Below are positions 56,628 to 64,000 of a DNA stretch of 64,000 nucleotides, one piece after another (positions within the stretch are counted from its first letter, which is position 1; every line of letters begins with the position of its first letter). This stretch comes from Pseudooceanicola endophyticus. GTDB taxonomy: Bacteria > Pseudomonadota > Alphaproteobacteria > Rhodobacterales > Rhodobacteraceae. The translations under genes and the position numbers were made by a program. The DNA lies in contig NZ_JAHIAB010000001.1 in the NCBI RefSeq assembly GCF_018760365.1, positions 679,131-743,130 of the forward strand. Reading direction: 5' to 3'. A model generated the notes under the pieces. That model had not been told where the DNA came from and searched no databases. It saw only the letters and a list, made by a program, of their open reading frames with translations.

Positions 56628-57449
56628 ATGAGCGCCTCAGACCCCAGCCTTCCCCGCCCCGCCGGTTTCCTCTCTGCCGCCGTGACCTTCGTGGCCCGGC
56701 AGCTCTGGGCGGGGCTGTTCGCCGTCATCATCCTGGGCGCGATCATCGGGACCAAGCTGATCTGGCAGCCCGGCTGGGCGCTGGAGCGTTACGACGCGCT
56801 GTTCCTGATCGCCATCGGCACCCAGATCGTGCTGCTGGCCACCCGGCTTGAGACCTGGGACGAGGCCAAGGTGATCCTGCTCTTCCACTTCACCGGCACG
56901 GCGATGGAATGGTTCAAGGTCAACCACGGCTCCTGGGGCTATCCGGAGGCCGGGATCTTCAAGATCCTGCACGTGCCGCTGTTCACCGGCTTCATGTATG
57001 CCTCGGTCGGCAGCTACATCGCGCGCTCGATCCGGATCTTCGACGCGGTCTTCGCCCCCTACCCGCCCTACTGGGTCAGCGTGCTTCTGGCCGTGGCGAT
57101 CTACGTGAACTTCTTCGCCCACCACTACCTGCCCGACATCCGGGTGCTGCTGTTCATTGCCACGGTGGTGATCTTCGCGCGCACCCGGCTGTGGTGGCGG
57201 GTGGGCCAGCGGCGGATCTGGATGCCCTTCCCGCTGGCCGCGCTCGGCATCGGCTTCGCGCTCTGGGTGGCCGAGAACATCGGCACGCTCTCGGGCACCT
57301 GGGCCTATGCGGGTCAGGGCCGATGGCAGCTGGTCTCGACCTCGAAGATCGGCGCCTGGTACCTGCTGTTCTTCGTCAGCTTCGCCACGGTGACGCTGGT
57401 GATGCGCGACACGCTGCGCCGGGGGCCCTGGCGCCCCGGCCAGGACTGA
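56628..57449 (+). CDS. DUF817 family membrane protein
   Basis: A multi-helix membrane protein of 273 residues with the DUF817 core: MEWFKVNHGSWGYPEAGIFK near residue 97, GFMYASVGSYIARSIR near 123, and WVAENIGTLSGTWAYAGQGR near 208. The function is unknown; the conserved His and Asn suggest a buried active site. I chose ATG 56628, 41 bases after the MaoC stop. Confidence 0.88.
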   Translation: MSASDPSLPRPAGFLSAAVTFVARQLWAGLFAVIILGAIIGTKLIWQPGWALERYDALFLIAIGTQIVLLATRLETWDEAKVILLFHFTGTAMEWFKVNHGSWGYPEAGIFKILHVPLFTGFMYASVGSYIARSIRIFDAVFAPYPPYWVSVLLAVAIYVNFFAHHYLPDIRVLLFIATVVIFARTRLWWRVGQRRIWMPFPLAALGIGFALWVAENIGTLSGTWAYAGQGRWQLVSTSKIGAWYLLFFVSFATVTLVMRDTLRRGPWRPGQD

Positions 57450-57462
57450 TCGCCGGAACCGA

Positions 57463-57921
57463 TCACAGCCAGCCCTGCCACCAGGCCAGCGCCATCAGCA
57501 GAAGAAACAGGATCGCAAGGTTGATGCCCAGCCCGCTGGCCATCTCGTAGGCGATGCGGGCGCGGCGCTCCTTCGGATCAAAACCCTTCAGCCCGCGTTC
57601 AAGCGTGCGGAAACTGCGCTTGAGCGCCTTGTCGTCCAGTTGCCGCGCCAGTTTCGGATGGCCCATCATCTGACGGGCGCGCAGGATCTCCTCGGCCGCG
57701 CCCTGGGCACCGCGCGGCAACCGCTTGCCGGCCAGAAGCAACAGGCTCTCGAAATCACCATCCCGGCGCCGCATGCGACGGCGCAGCAAGGTTTCAAGCC
57801 GGGCTTCCTCCCGGCGGAATGTCTCGGCGTCGACCATCTGGCGCATTTCCTTCTGCTGGGCGGCCAAGGTAGCGCGCGCCGCCGCCCCCGCCAATCCCCG
57901 CCTTTCCCGCAGGGCGCCCAT
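57463..57921 (-). CDS. Hypothetical membrane-anchored protein
   Basis: A protein of up to 152 residues: a long basic helical stretch (AARLETLLRRRMRRRDGDF-like region near 40-60) followed by one C-terminal helix (GINLAILFLLLMALAWWQ) that would anchor it. I do not recognise a family. It converges with DUF817 and is divergent from the alpha/beta hydrolase with 49 bases between starts. The true start may be at the ATG at 57834 or 57843. Confidence 0.65.
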   Translation of the reverse strand: MGALRERRGLAGAAARATLAAQQKEMRQMVDAETFRREEARLETLLRRRMRRRDGDFESLLLLAGKRLPRGAQGAAEEILRARQMMGHPKLARQLDDKALKRSFRTLERGLKGFDPKERRARIAYEMASGLGINLAILFLLLMALAWWQGWL

Positions 57922-57970
57922 GCGCGCTTTGCCACTGGTCGGACGCTGCGGCTTTGGCTATCGCTGGGCC

Positions 57971-58735
57971 ATGCTGAACACGATCCGCCATGATGGCCCC
58001 GCCGATGCCACGCCCCTCCTGATCGCCCACGGGCTTTTCGGCTCCGGGCGCAACTGGGGCGCGGTGGCGAAACAGATCGCGCAGGACCGCCCGGTGATCG
58101 CAGTGGACATGCGCAACCACGGCAACTCCTTCCGCGCGGACGAACACAGCTATCCCGCCATGGCCGCCGACCTGGCCCGGGTGATCGAGGCCGAGGGCCG
58201 CCCCTGCCATGTGCTGGGGCATTCCATGGGCGGCAAGGCCTCCATGGCGCTGGCGCTCTCGCGGCCCGAGCTGGTCGCCCGGCTGATCGTCGGAGACATC
58301 GCCCCGGTCAGCTACGGGCACACACAGCAGGACTTCATCGACGCCATGCGCAGCGTCGACCTGGACAGCCTGACCCGCCGTTCCGAAGCCGAGGCCCAGC
58401 TGGCCGCCGCCGGCGTGCCGAAATCGCTGCAAAGCTTCTTCACCCAGAGCCTCGACATCAAGGAACGGGCCTGGAAGCTGAACCTCGACGCGCTGGAGGC
58501 CGAAATGGCAAAGATCCTCTCCTTCCCGGAGGATCTGACCGGCCCCTTCGAGGGCCCGACCCTGTTCCTTTCAGGCAGCGAAAGCGACTACATGCGCCCC
58601 GAATACCGGGCCCGCATCAAGCTGCTCTTCCCCCATGCGCGCTTCGCGAAGCTGCAGGGCGCTGGCCACTGGCTGCATGCCGACAAGCCGCGCGAATTCA
58701 TCGCGACGGTTCAGCAGTTCCTCGACAGGGGCTGA
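57971..58735 (+). CDS. Alpha/beta-fold hydrolase
   Basis: A serine hydrolase of 254 residues. LIAHGLFGSGRNWG near residue 17 forms the oxyanion hole, the nucleophile elbow is GHSMGG near 83, and the last histidine lies in GAGHWLHADKP near 232. It belongs to the YbfF-like esterase group. The substrate is unknown. It converges with the small membrane protein gene, overlapping it by 25 bases. Confidence 0.9.
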   Translation: MLNTIRHDGPADATPLLIAHGLFGSGRNWGAVAKQIAQDRPVIAVDMRNHGNSFRADEHSYPAMAADLARVIEAEGRPCHVLGHSMGGKASMALALSRPELVARLIVGDIAPVSYGHTQQDFIDAMRSVDLDSLTRRSEAEAQLAAAGVPKSLQSFFTQSLDIKERAWKLNLDALEAEMAKILSFPEDLTGPFEGPTLFLSGSESDYMRPEYRARIKLLFPHARFAKLQGAGHWLHADKPREFIATVQQFLDRG

Positions 58736-58971
58736 GACAGCGACCGGGAAAGCGACCGACCCGCCATCCGTTTCGGCGCAGGCTTCCCGCTGCGCGTGAG
58801 GCGCCGGACCAGCGGGCCGCTGGCCAGCAGGCAGACGGCACAGAGCGGCAGCAGTTCCGGCAGTTGCCAGCCCGACCGTGACAGGATCTGCAACCCGTCG
58901 GCCAGCTGCACCATCATCCCGGCCAGCGCCGCCCCGACAACAAGCTGAAGCAGAAGATTCATGCGGATCAT
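58711..58971 (-). CDS. Small membrane protein
   Basis: A protein of 86 residues with two helices, LLLQLVVGAALAGMMVQLA and LLPLCAVCLLASGPLV, and a basic Ser/Arg-rich tail. AGGAGGAAGG lies right before the ATG, strong support for a real gene. An FNR-like box lies 64 bases upstream. I do not recognise a family. Confidence 0.65.
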   Translation of the reverse strand: MIRMNLLLQLVVGAALAGMMVQLADGLQILSRSGWQLPELLPLCAVCLLASGPLVRRLTRSGKPAPKRMAGRSLSRSLSQPLSRNC

Positions 58972-59028
58972 CTGGGGTTCCTTCCTCCTAGGTCCCGGAC
59001 ATCTATGCGGGGACAGGCCCTCCCGGCC

Positions 59029-59042
59029 TTGACCTGTGTCAA
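59029..59042 (-). promoter_or_regulatory. FNR/CRP-type box
   Basis: TTGAC-CTGT-GTCAA, a 14-bp near-consensus FNR-type dyad (consensus TTGAT-N4-ATCAA). The centre lies about 65 bases upstream of the start of the small membrane protein gene (58971). Confidence 0.55.
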
Positions 59043-59193
59043 ATCAACGCGGAACGCCCGGAGGCGCCCGGTTCCCCGCAGCAGGATGACCCAACGTCAC
59101 CTAAAAATCGAGCGATTTGTGGCGACCCCCAGGGAACCGGCACCGGCAAAGGGCGTTGACCCATGAAGCGTTCAACGGACCAAGGAGATGACC

Positions 59194-59331
59194 ATGCTGC
59201 GTATTGCCGCCCTGACCGCCGCCCTTCTGAGCCTCGCCGCCTGCGAGACGATTCACGGCGCCGGACAGGATATCCAGAACGCCGGCGAGGGCATCCAGCA
59301 GTCCGCGACCGAGACCCAGGCGCAGATGTAA
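59194..59331 (+). CDS. Entericidin-like small lipoprotein 1
   Basis: A 45-residue lipoprotein. The ATG at 59194 lies six bases after AAGGAG. The signal peptide ends in lipobox SLAAC near residue 17, followed by ETIHGAGQDIQNAGEGIQQ, the entericidin A/B pattern. Entericidins are stress-linked bacteriolytic or toxin-antidote lipoproteins in E. coli. The role here is unknown. A terminator follows. Confidence 0.82.
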   Translation: MLRIAALTAALLSLAACETIHGAGQDIQNAGEGIQQSATETQAQM

Positions 59332-59355
59332 GCGTCCGGACAGCGTAACGAGTAC

Positions 59356-59379
59356 GGGGCCGGCTTGCCGGCCCCTTTT
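59356..59379 (+). terminator. Terminator of lipoprotein 1
   Basis: GGGGCCGGC at 59356-59364, loop TT, GCCGGCCCC at 59367-59375, then TTTT. Confidence 0.88.
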
Positions 59380-59457
59380 GCGTTCCGCACCCGCTCTGGA
59401 CGGAGCCGGACGGCGCCTCTAAGACTGTCCGCACCACCACATCAACCCGAGGGAAAG

Positions 59458-59574
59458 ATGATCCGACTTTTCATCTGTCTGGCACTGCTGAGCGGACTTG
59501 CCGCCTGCGAAACCGTCAAGGGCGCCGGGCGCGACCTCCAGAATGCCGGTTCCGCCATGGAACGGGCCTTCTGA
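59458..59574 (+). CDS. Entericidin-like small lipoprotein 2
   Basis: A 38-residue lipoprotein, shorter relative of the preceding one. The ATG at 59458 follows GAGGGAAAG. The signal peptide ends in lipobox GLAAC, then ETVKGAGRDLQNAGSAMERAF. The two genes share the ET-x-GAG-D-x-QNAG core, so they are tandem paralogues, though a terminator separates their transcripts. Confidence 0.78.
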   Translation: MIRLFICLALLSGLAACETVKGAGRDLQNAGSAMERAF

Positions 59575-59635
59575 GGCTCAGAGGCACCGGCGCCACTCAG
59601 GATACCCCCGCCGCCCTTACCAAGATTCCGCCTCC

Positions 59636-59736
59636 GGCGGGGATATTTATGGCCAGATGACAGGGAGCGGACGGCTCTTTCATCTGGCCGGAAATATCCC
59701 GGGGGAGGCCCCGCAGGGGACGGGGGCGGAGCCCCC
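59636..59736. repeat. Intergenic repeat, copy D (paired heads)
   Basis: Two heads face each other: GGCCAGATGA at 59651-59660 (inverted) and TCATCTGGCC at 59680-59689, each flanked by AAATATCC sequence, giving a 20-bp inverted repeat with two mismatches. Tail hairpin GGGGGCGGAGCCCCC follows at 59722-59736. Confidence 0.8.
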
Positions 59737-59775
59737 TTCTTTGCCCTCCCACTGCCCCCGCACGATGCACAAGAC

Positions 59776-59807
59776 AAAACCCCCTCGGTTCAGACCGAGG
59801 GGGTTTT
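59776..59807. terminator. Bidirectional terminator
   Basis: AAAACCCCCTCGGT at 59776-59789 and ACCGAGGGGGTTTT at 59794-59807 form a perfect 14-bp stem with A and T runs on both ends. It ends lepA on the minus strand and can stop readthrough from the plus strand. Confidence 0.93.
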
Positions 59808-59833
59808 CATTTCCAGAGCTCTCCCGACCGGGC

Positions 59834-61633
59834 TCAGCTGTCCATCTTGAGCGCCGAGATGAAGGCTTCCTGCGGGATCTCCACCTTGCCGAACTGGCGC
59901 ATCTTCTTCTTGCCGGCCTTCTGCTTATCCAGCAGCTTGCGCTTCCGGGTGGCGTCACCGCCGTAGCATTTCGCCGTCACGTCCTTGCGCAGCGCCGAGA
60001 GAGTCTCGCGCGCGATGACCTTGCCGCCGATGGCCGCCTGGATCGGGATCTTGAACATGTGGCGCGGGATCAGGTCCTTCAGCTTCTCGCACATGGCCCG
60101 GCCGCGCATCTCGGCGCGGTCGCGGTGCACCATCATCGAAAGCGCATCGACCGGCTCGTCGTTCACCAGGATCTGCATCTTCACGAGGTTATCCTCGCGG
60201 TAGCCGGTCAGGTGGTAGTCGAAGGAGGCATAGCCCTTGGAGACCGATTTCAGGCGGTCGTAGAAATCGAAGACCACCTCGTTCAGCGGCAGGTCGTAGA
60301 CCACCAGCGGGCGGGTGCCTGCATAGGTCAGCTCTTCCTGGATGCCGCGGCGGTCCTGGCACAGCTTCAGCACGTCGCCGAGGTATTCGTCGGGGACCAT
60401 GATGGTCGCCTTGATCCGGGGTTCCTCGATATGATCGACATAGGTCAGGTCGGGCATGTCGGCGGGGTTGTGCAGCTCCTGCATCGTCCCGTCCTTCATG
60501 AAGACATGATAGACCACCGACGGCGCCGTGGTGATCAGCTCGATATCGTATTCGCGCTCCAGCCGGTCGCGGATCACCTCTAGGTGCAGCAGCCCCAGGA
60601 AGCCGCAGCGGAAGCCGAAGCCGAGCGCCGCCGAGGTCTCCATCTCATAGGAGAAGGAGGCATCGTTCAGCGCCAGTTTCTCGATCGCGTCGCGCAGGTC
60701 CTCGAATTCCGCGGAATCCACCGGGAAGAGACCGCAGAACACCACGGGGATCGAGGGTTTGAAGCCCGGCAGCGGCTTGTCGGTGCCCTTCTTCTCGTGG
60801 GTGATCGTGTCGCCGACCTTGGTATCGCGCACCTGCTTGATCGAGGCGGTGATGAAGCCGATCTCGCCGGGCCCAAGTTCGTCGACGTTCTGCATCGCGG
60901 GGCGGAAGACGCCGATCCGGTCGATCTGGTGGATCGTGCCGTTGCGCATGAATTTCACGCGGTCGTTCTTCTTCATCACCCCGTCCATGATACGGACAAG
61001 GACGACGACGCCCAGGTAGCTGTCGTACCACGAATCGACCAGCATCGCCTTCAGCGGCGCGTCGCGGTCGCCCTTGGGCGCGGGCAGCTTGTGGCAGATC
61101 GCCTCCAGCGTCTCGTGGATGCCGAGGCCGGACTTCGCCGAGACCAGCAGCGCCTCGGAGGCGTCGATGCCGATGACGTCCTCGATCTGCTCCTTGATGC
61201 GCTCGGGCTCGGACGCGGGCAGGTCGATCTTGTTGAGGACCGGGATGATCTCGTGGTTGGCGTCGATGGCCTGGTAGACGTTGGCCAGCGTCTGCGCCTC
61301 GACCCCTTGCGTGCTGTCGACAACCAGCAGGGAGCCTTCGACGGCATGCATGGAGCGCGAGACCTCATAGGCGAAGTCGACGTGTCCGGGGGTATCGATC
61401 AGGTTGAGGACATAAAGCTCGCCATTGTCGGCGATATATTCGATGCGGACGGTGTTCGCCTTGATCGTGATGCCCCGCTCGCGCTCGATATCCATCGCGT
61501 CGAGCAGCTGCTCCTTCATTTCCCGCTCGGAAACGGTGTTCGTGGACTGGATCAGCCGGTCGGCCAGGGTGGATTTCCCGTGGTCGATATGGGCAACGAT
61601 GGAGAAGTTACGGATATGCGCGAGATCGATCAT
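59834..61633 (-). CDS. lepA: Elongation factor 4 LepA
   Basis: A ribosome-dependent GTPase that can back-translocate stalled ribosomes. It has 599 residues from the ATG at 61633, the usual length. G1 is AHIDHGKST near residue 14, G3 DTPGH near 81, G4 NKID near 135. The specific C-terminal domain ends [20 protein letters not shown], a LepA hallmark. The stop lies 27 bases from the terminator. Confidence 0.97.
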   Translation of the reverse strand: MIDLAHIRNFSIVAHIDHGKSTLADRLIQSTNTVSEREMKEQLLDAMDIERERGITIKANTVRIEYIADNGELYVLNLIDTPGHVDFAYEVSRSMHAVEGSLLVVDSTQGVEAQTLANVYQAIDANHEIIPVLNKIDLPASEPERIKEQIEDVIGIDASEALLVSAKSGLGIHETLEAICHKLPAPKGDRDAPLKAMLVDSWYDSYLGVVVLVRIMDGVMKKNDRVKFMRNGTIHQIDRIGVFRPAMQNVDELGPGEIGFITASIKQVRDTKVGDTITHEKKGTDKPLPGFKPSIPVVFCGLFPVDSAEFEDLRDAIEKLALNDASFSYEMETSAALGFGFRCGFLGLLHLEVIRDRLEREYDIELITTAPSVVYHVFMKDGTMQELHNPADMPDLTYVDHIEEPRIKATIMVPDEYLGDVLKLCQDRRGIQEELTYAGTRPLVVYDLPLNEVVFDFYDRLKSVSKGYASFDYHLTGYREDNLVKMQILVNDEPVDALSMMVHRDRAEMRGRAMCEKLKDLIPRHMFKIPIQAAIGGKVIARETLSALRKDVTAKCYGGDATRKRKLLDKQKAGKKKMRQFGKVEIPQEAFISALKMDS

Positions 61634-62087
61634 GATGGGCAGCATATGCGGGGGAAAAGGCGTTTTGGCAAGTGGCCAGATGCGTCCGAAGCGCCCCCCG
61701 GCCAGCTGTTTTGCGACCTTCGTCCGGGGTCGGGGTCCGGGCCGTGCAGGGCGGGGCCCCGCATCCCGGCGCGCGGCCCTGCCGCAGCGGCAATCCGCCG
61801 GTCCCGATCACCCGGCGACGCCACCCCCGGGGACGCGCGCCTCATCGCCGATCTCCGCCGCCTTGCAGGCTTGGCCACGGGGCGCTTTGCGCCTGCGGAC
61901 AGAAAGGCAAGCGGCATCGGCGGAACCCCGCCACCGCCCGCGACAAACCGTTGCCTGAAAGCCGCGAATCCCTCAGCATCCGGGCCATCTTCGGCCCGGG
62001 CAAGCGGGCCGGGAACCGTCCCCGACAACGGCTTAAGCCGGACCGGGCGGGCAGGTCTTCAGTATGGCAGAAGCCAGGGGCAGAAAC
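61634..62087. other. 450-base gap between lepA and the small secreted protein gene
   Basis: Very GC-rich. It holds no recognisable gene; the frames crossing it are Arg/Pro-rich without domain or ribosome site. It should contain the lepA promoter near 61640-61700 (AT-richer there) and that of the plus-strand gene near 62000. Confidence 0.45.
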
Positions 62088-62432
62088 ATGACAGGCACCT
62101 TCCGCACCGCCCTCAGAGGCGGTCTTTTCCCGATTACGGCCCTCGCCTTTTCGGCACTTGTGCTGTGCGCGCTGCCGCAGGCCGGTCAGGCCGGTCCCAT
62201 CGACAATGCCTGCATGAGCAGCGGACAGCGCCAGGCCAATGCCCGCGTCTGCTCCTGCCTGCAGGCCGTGGCCAACCAGACGCTGGGGCGCGGCGATCAG
62301 AAGCTGGCCGCCAAGCTGATGATGAAACCCGAGATGATCGACGATCTGCGGCAGTCCCCCTCCGGCGACCAGCGCGCCTTCTGGAGCCGCTACACGATCT
62401 TCGGCACCGCCGCGCAGAACAGCTGCTCCTGA
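62088..62432 (+). CDS. Small secreted protein of unknown function
   Basis: A protein of about 114 residues. A signal peptide spans the first 35 residues (FPITALAFSALVLCALPQAGQA). The mature part has four cysteines, with NACMSSGQRQANARVCSCLQ near the N-terminus and the last at the end (NSCS), probably forming disulfides. I recall similar Rhodobacteraceae proteins annotated as 'arginine transporter', which I think is a misleading name. The start could be the ATG at 62064. Confidence 0.65.
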   Translation: MTGTFRTALRGGLFPITALAFSALVLCALPQAGQAGPIDNACMSSGQRQANARVCSCLQAVANQTLGRGDQKLAAKLMMKPEMIDDLRQSPSGDQRAFWSRYTIFGTAAQNSCS

Positions 62433-62436
62433 GGAG

Positions 62437-62895
62437 TCACACCCGCCCGAGGCGGGCCAGCAGGCCCTTCGCGCAGTCCTCGATCAGGTCGAGGGCGCCG
62501 TCGAAGTCGCGCGTGTACCAGGGGTCGGGCACCTCGGTCGCGCCGAAATGCGCCGAGGCCTCGGGCAGGTAATCGGTGAACAGGCGCACCGGCGTGTCCC
62601 TGCCCGCCGGGCGCTGCGCCTCGATATCCTCAAGGTTCTGGGCATCCATCGCCAGGATCAGGTCGAAATCGTCGAAATCGGCGCGGCGGAACTGGCGGGC
62701 CCGCAGCCCCGACAGGTCATAGCCCCGCGCCGCAGCGGCCTGCTGCATCGGTCCGTAGGGCGCCTCTCCGGCGTGCCAGCCGCCGGTTCCGGCGGAATCG
62801 AGCGTCAGCCCGGGCGCCAGCGCCCGCGTCACTCCCTCCGCAGAGGGCGAACGGCAGATGTTTCCCAGACAGACGAACAGGATCGAGGTGGTCAT
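62437..62895 (-). CDS. Low molecular weight protein tyrosine phosphatase
   Basis: A phosphatase of 152 residues. The catalytic P-loop is VCLGNICRSPSAE near residue 8, and the general acid aspartate lies in VPDPWYTRDF near 123. It could act on a tyrosine kinase of surface-polymer export; none is in this window, and the capsule genes here are of the ABC type. It is divergent from cobB, with 64 bases between starts. Confidence 0.94.
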   Translation of the reverse strand: MTTSILFVCLGNICRSPSAEGVTRALAPGLTLDSAGTGGWHAGEAPYGPMQQAAAARGYDLSGLRARQFRRADFDDFDLILAMDAQNLEDIEAQRPAGRDTPVRLFTDYLPEASAHFGATEVPDPWYTRDFDGALDLIEDCAKGLLARLGRV

Positions 62896-62959
62896 GGCGG
62901 CTCCGGCTGTGGCAGTCTTCCTGCAAGCTAGAGCGATGAACAGACGGGGAAAAGGGCGG

Positions 62960-63646
62960 ATGGAGAAGATCGTGATCCTGACCGGGGCCGGAATCTCGGC
63001 CGAGAGCGGCATCAACACCTTCCGCGACAGTGGCGGGCTGTGGGAAAACCACCGGCTGGAGGATGTCGCCACCCCCGAAGCCTTCGCCCGCGATCCCGTG
63101 CTGGTGCAGGGCTTCTACAACGCCCGCCGCGCCGCCGCCGCGCAGGCCCGTCCAAACCCCGCCCACACCGCGCTGGCCGAATTGCAGCGCCACTTCCCGG
63201 GCGAGGTGATCATCGTGACCCAGAACGTCGATGCCCTGCACGAGGCTGCCGGGGCGCAGGTGCTGCACATGCACGGATCGCTGGACCAGGCGCTCTGCGC
63301 CGCCTGCGATCACCGCTGGCCCGCCCCCCTCCAGATGCGCGTGCCCGAGCCCTGCCCCGCCTGTGGCGCGCCCCGGGGCCGCCCCGACATCGTCTGGTTC
63401 GGAGAGATCCCCTACCACATGGAAGAGATCATCGGGCATCTGGAAAGCTGTACGCTGTTTGCCGCCATCGGCACCTCGGGGCAGGTCTATCCGGCGGCGG
63501 GTTTCGTCCAGGCCGCCGATGCCGCCGGCGCCCATACGGTGGAACTGAACCTGGAGGCTTCCGCCGTCTTCAGCGATTTCGCCGAGGTCCGCCAGGGCCC
63601 GGCCAGCCGGATCGTCCCCGCCTGGGTCGCTGAGCTGCTGCCCTGA
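62960..63646 (+). CDS. cobB: NAD-dependent protein deacylase, sirtuin class
   Basis: Removes acetyl or succinyl groups from lysines with NAD. It has 228 residues. The Rossmann motif is LTGAGISAESGI near residue 7, then TQNVD near 93, the catalytic histidine HMHGS near 112 and a zinc site formed by CAACDHRW and CPACGAP. I chose ATG 62960; an earlier in-frame ATG at 62936 would add eight residues. Confidence 0.95.
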   Translation: MEKIVILTGAGISAESGINTFRDSGGLWENHRLEDVATPEAFARDPVLVQGFYNARRAAAAQARPNPAHTALAELQRHFPGEVIIVTQNVDALHEAAGAQVLHMHGSLDQALCAACDHRWPAPLQMRVPEPCPACGAPRGRPDIVWFGEIPYHMEEIIGHLESCTLFAAIGTSGQVYPAAGFVQAADAAGAHTVELNLEASAVFSDFAEVRQGPASRIVPAWVAELLP

Positions 63647-63649
63647 GCC

Positions 63650-64000
63650 TTACAGCCACAGGACCCTGATGGCTGCGGAGACGATGAGGCCCATGGAGAG
63701 GTTGAGGGGGATGCCGATCCTCAGGAAATCCGAGAAGCGGTAGCCGCCGGGCCCGTAGACCAGGGTGTTGGTCTGGTAGCCGATGGGGGTGGCGAAGCTT
63801 GCCGAGGCGGCGATCATCACCGCGATCACCAGGGGGCGCGCATCGATCCCCATGGCGCCGGCCAGGCCCACCGCGATCGGGGTCATCACCACGGCGACGG
63901 CGTTGTTGGACACCAGCTCGGTCAGCACCGAGGTCAGCAGGTAGACCGACCAGATCACCAGGAAGGGCGGCAGATGCGACATCGCCGGGGCGATGGCATC
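63650..64000 (-). CDS. SLC13/DASS-type permease (C-terminal part)
   Basis: The last about 116 residues of a membrane permease that runs off the right edge. SNNAVAVVMTPIAVGLAGAM and SFATPIGYQTNTLVYGPGGYRFSDF are the second sodium/substrate motif and final helices of the divalent-anion:Na+ symporter fold (SNN and TP motifs). It probably imports sulfate or a dicarboxylate. It converges with cobB, 3 bases apart. Confidence 0.9.
   Translation of the reverse strand, partial: DAIAPAMSHLPPFLVIWSVYLLTSVLTELVSNNAVAVVMTPIAVGLAGAMGIDARPLVIAVMIAASASFATPIGYQTNTLVYGPGGYRFSDFLRIGIPLNLSMGLIVSAAIRVLWL

Noticed and set aside
59636..59736. Inverted repeat considered as insertion-sequence ends
   Set aside because: No transposase or target duplication; the same sequence occurs elsewhere as a single head plus tail.

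Overview
The window is high-GC DNA with strongly GC-biased codon use, packed with genes on both strands. The gene content points to an alphaproteobacterium of the Rhodobacteraceae. Supporting families are a SmoEFGK/MtlK-type polyol system, monomeric NADP isocitrate dehydrogenase, small DUF1150 and DUF465 proteins, DUF2161 and DUF817 proteins, a TIGR01459-type HAD protein, and entericidin-like lipoproteins. I saw no phage, transposase, CRISPR array, rRNA or tRNA. Most of the window is ordinary core chromosome, with a capsule-export block as the clearest accessory part. I did not find a convincing new multi-gene system.

Layout. 1-3.8 kb: a TRAP transporter (dctM partial, dctQ, dctP) divergent from a LysR regulator. 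4-6.2 kb: monomeric icd. 6.3-9.9 kb (minus): GNAT and FCD-type GntR regulator, a DEAD-box helicase with GTG start, and a DksA-like zinc-finger protein. 10-17.5 kb (plus): a HAD phosphatase, a SorC-type regulator, then smoEFGK-mtlK for uptake and oxidation of mannitol or related polyols, preceded by two palindromic operator candidates. 17.7-19 kb: a CHAP-domain lipoprotein and a small DMT permease. 18.9-26.3 kb (minus): a complete ABC-type capsule export operon read kpsS-kpsD-kpsC-kpsE-kpsM-kpsT, with no sugar synthesis genes beside it. 26.3-27 kb: a gap holding at most one small zinc-ribbon ORF. 27-29 kb: selD and mnmH, for selenophosphate supply and tRNA 2-selenouridine.

29.3-34 kb (plus): dacC-tmk-holB-tatD-MBL hydrolase in a tightly overlapped run, then an AEC permease. 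35-37 kb: a glycosyltransferase-like/sulfotransferase fusion and aroQ. 38.6-43.6 kb: ubiK, lgt-midA-pgeF-small ORF, then lrp divergent from trxB. 43.8-48.4 kb: DUF1150 and hsp20, DUF465, purEK flanked by inverted copies of an intergenic repeat, an isolated phnM-like amidohydrolase and a GNAT. 48.7-50.8 kb: groESL with a textbook CIRCE element and promoter. 51-58.7 kb: a SnoaL-like protein, DUF2161, Mn-type pyrophosphatase, an MFS/TetR divergent pair, HAD, MaoC, DUF817 and an alpha/beta hydrolase. 58.7-64 kb: a small membrane protein with an FNR-like box, two entericidin-like lipoproteins, lepA, a secreted small protein, LMW protein tyrosine phosphatase, a sirtuin, and the end of an SLC13-type permease.

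The observations most worth following up are a family of intergenic repeats with two different heads and one shared hairpin tail, the GT/sulfotransferase fusion, the polyol operators, an apparent CTG start behind a perfect Shine-Dalgarno, the FNR-like box, and the small zinc-ribbon ORF. All functional calls are from reading the sequence; no database search was run.
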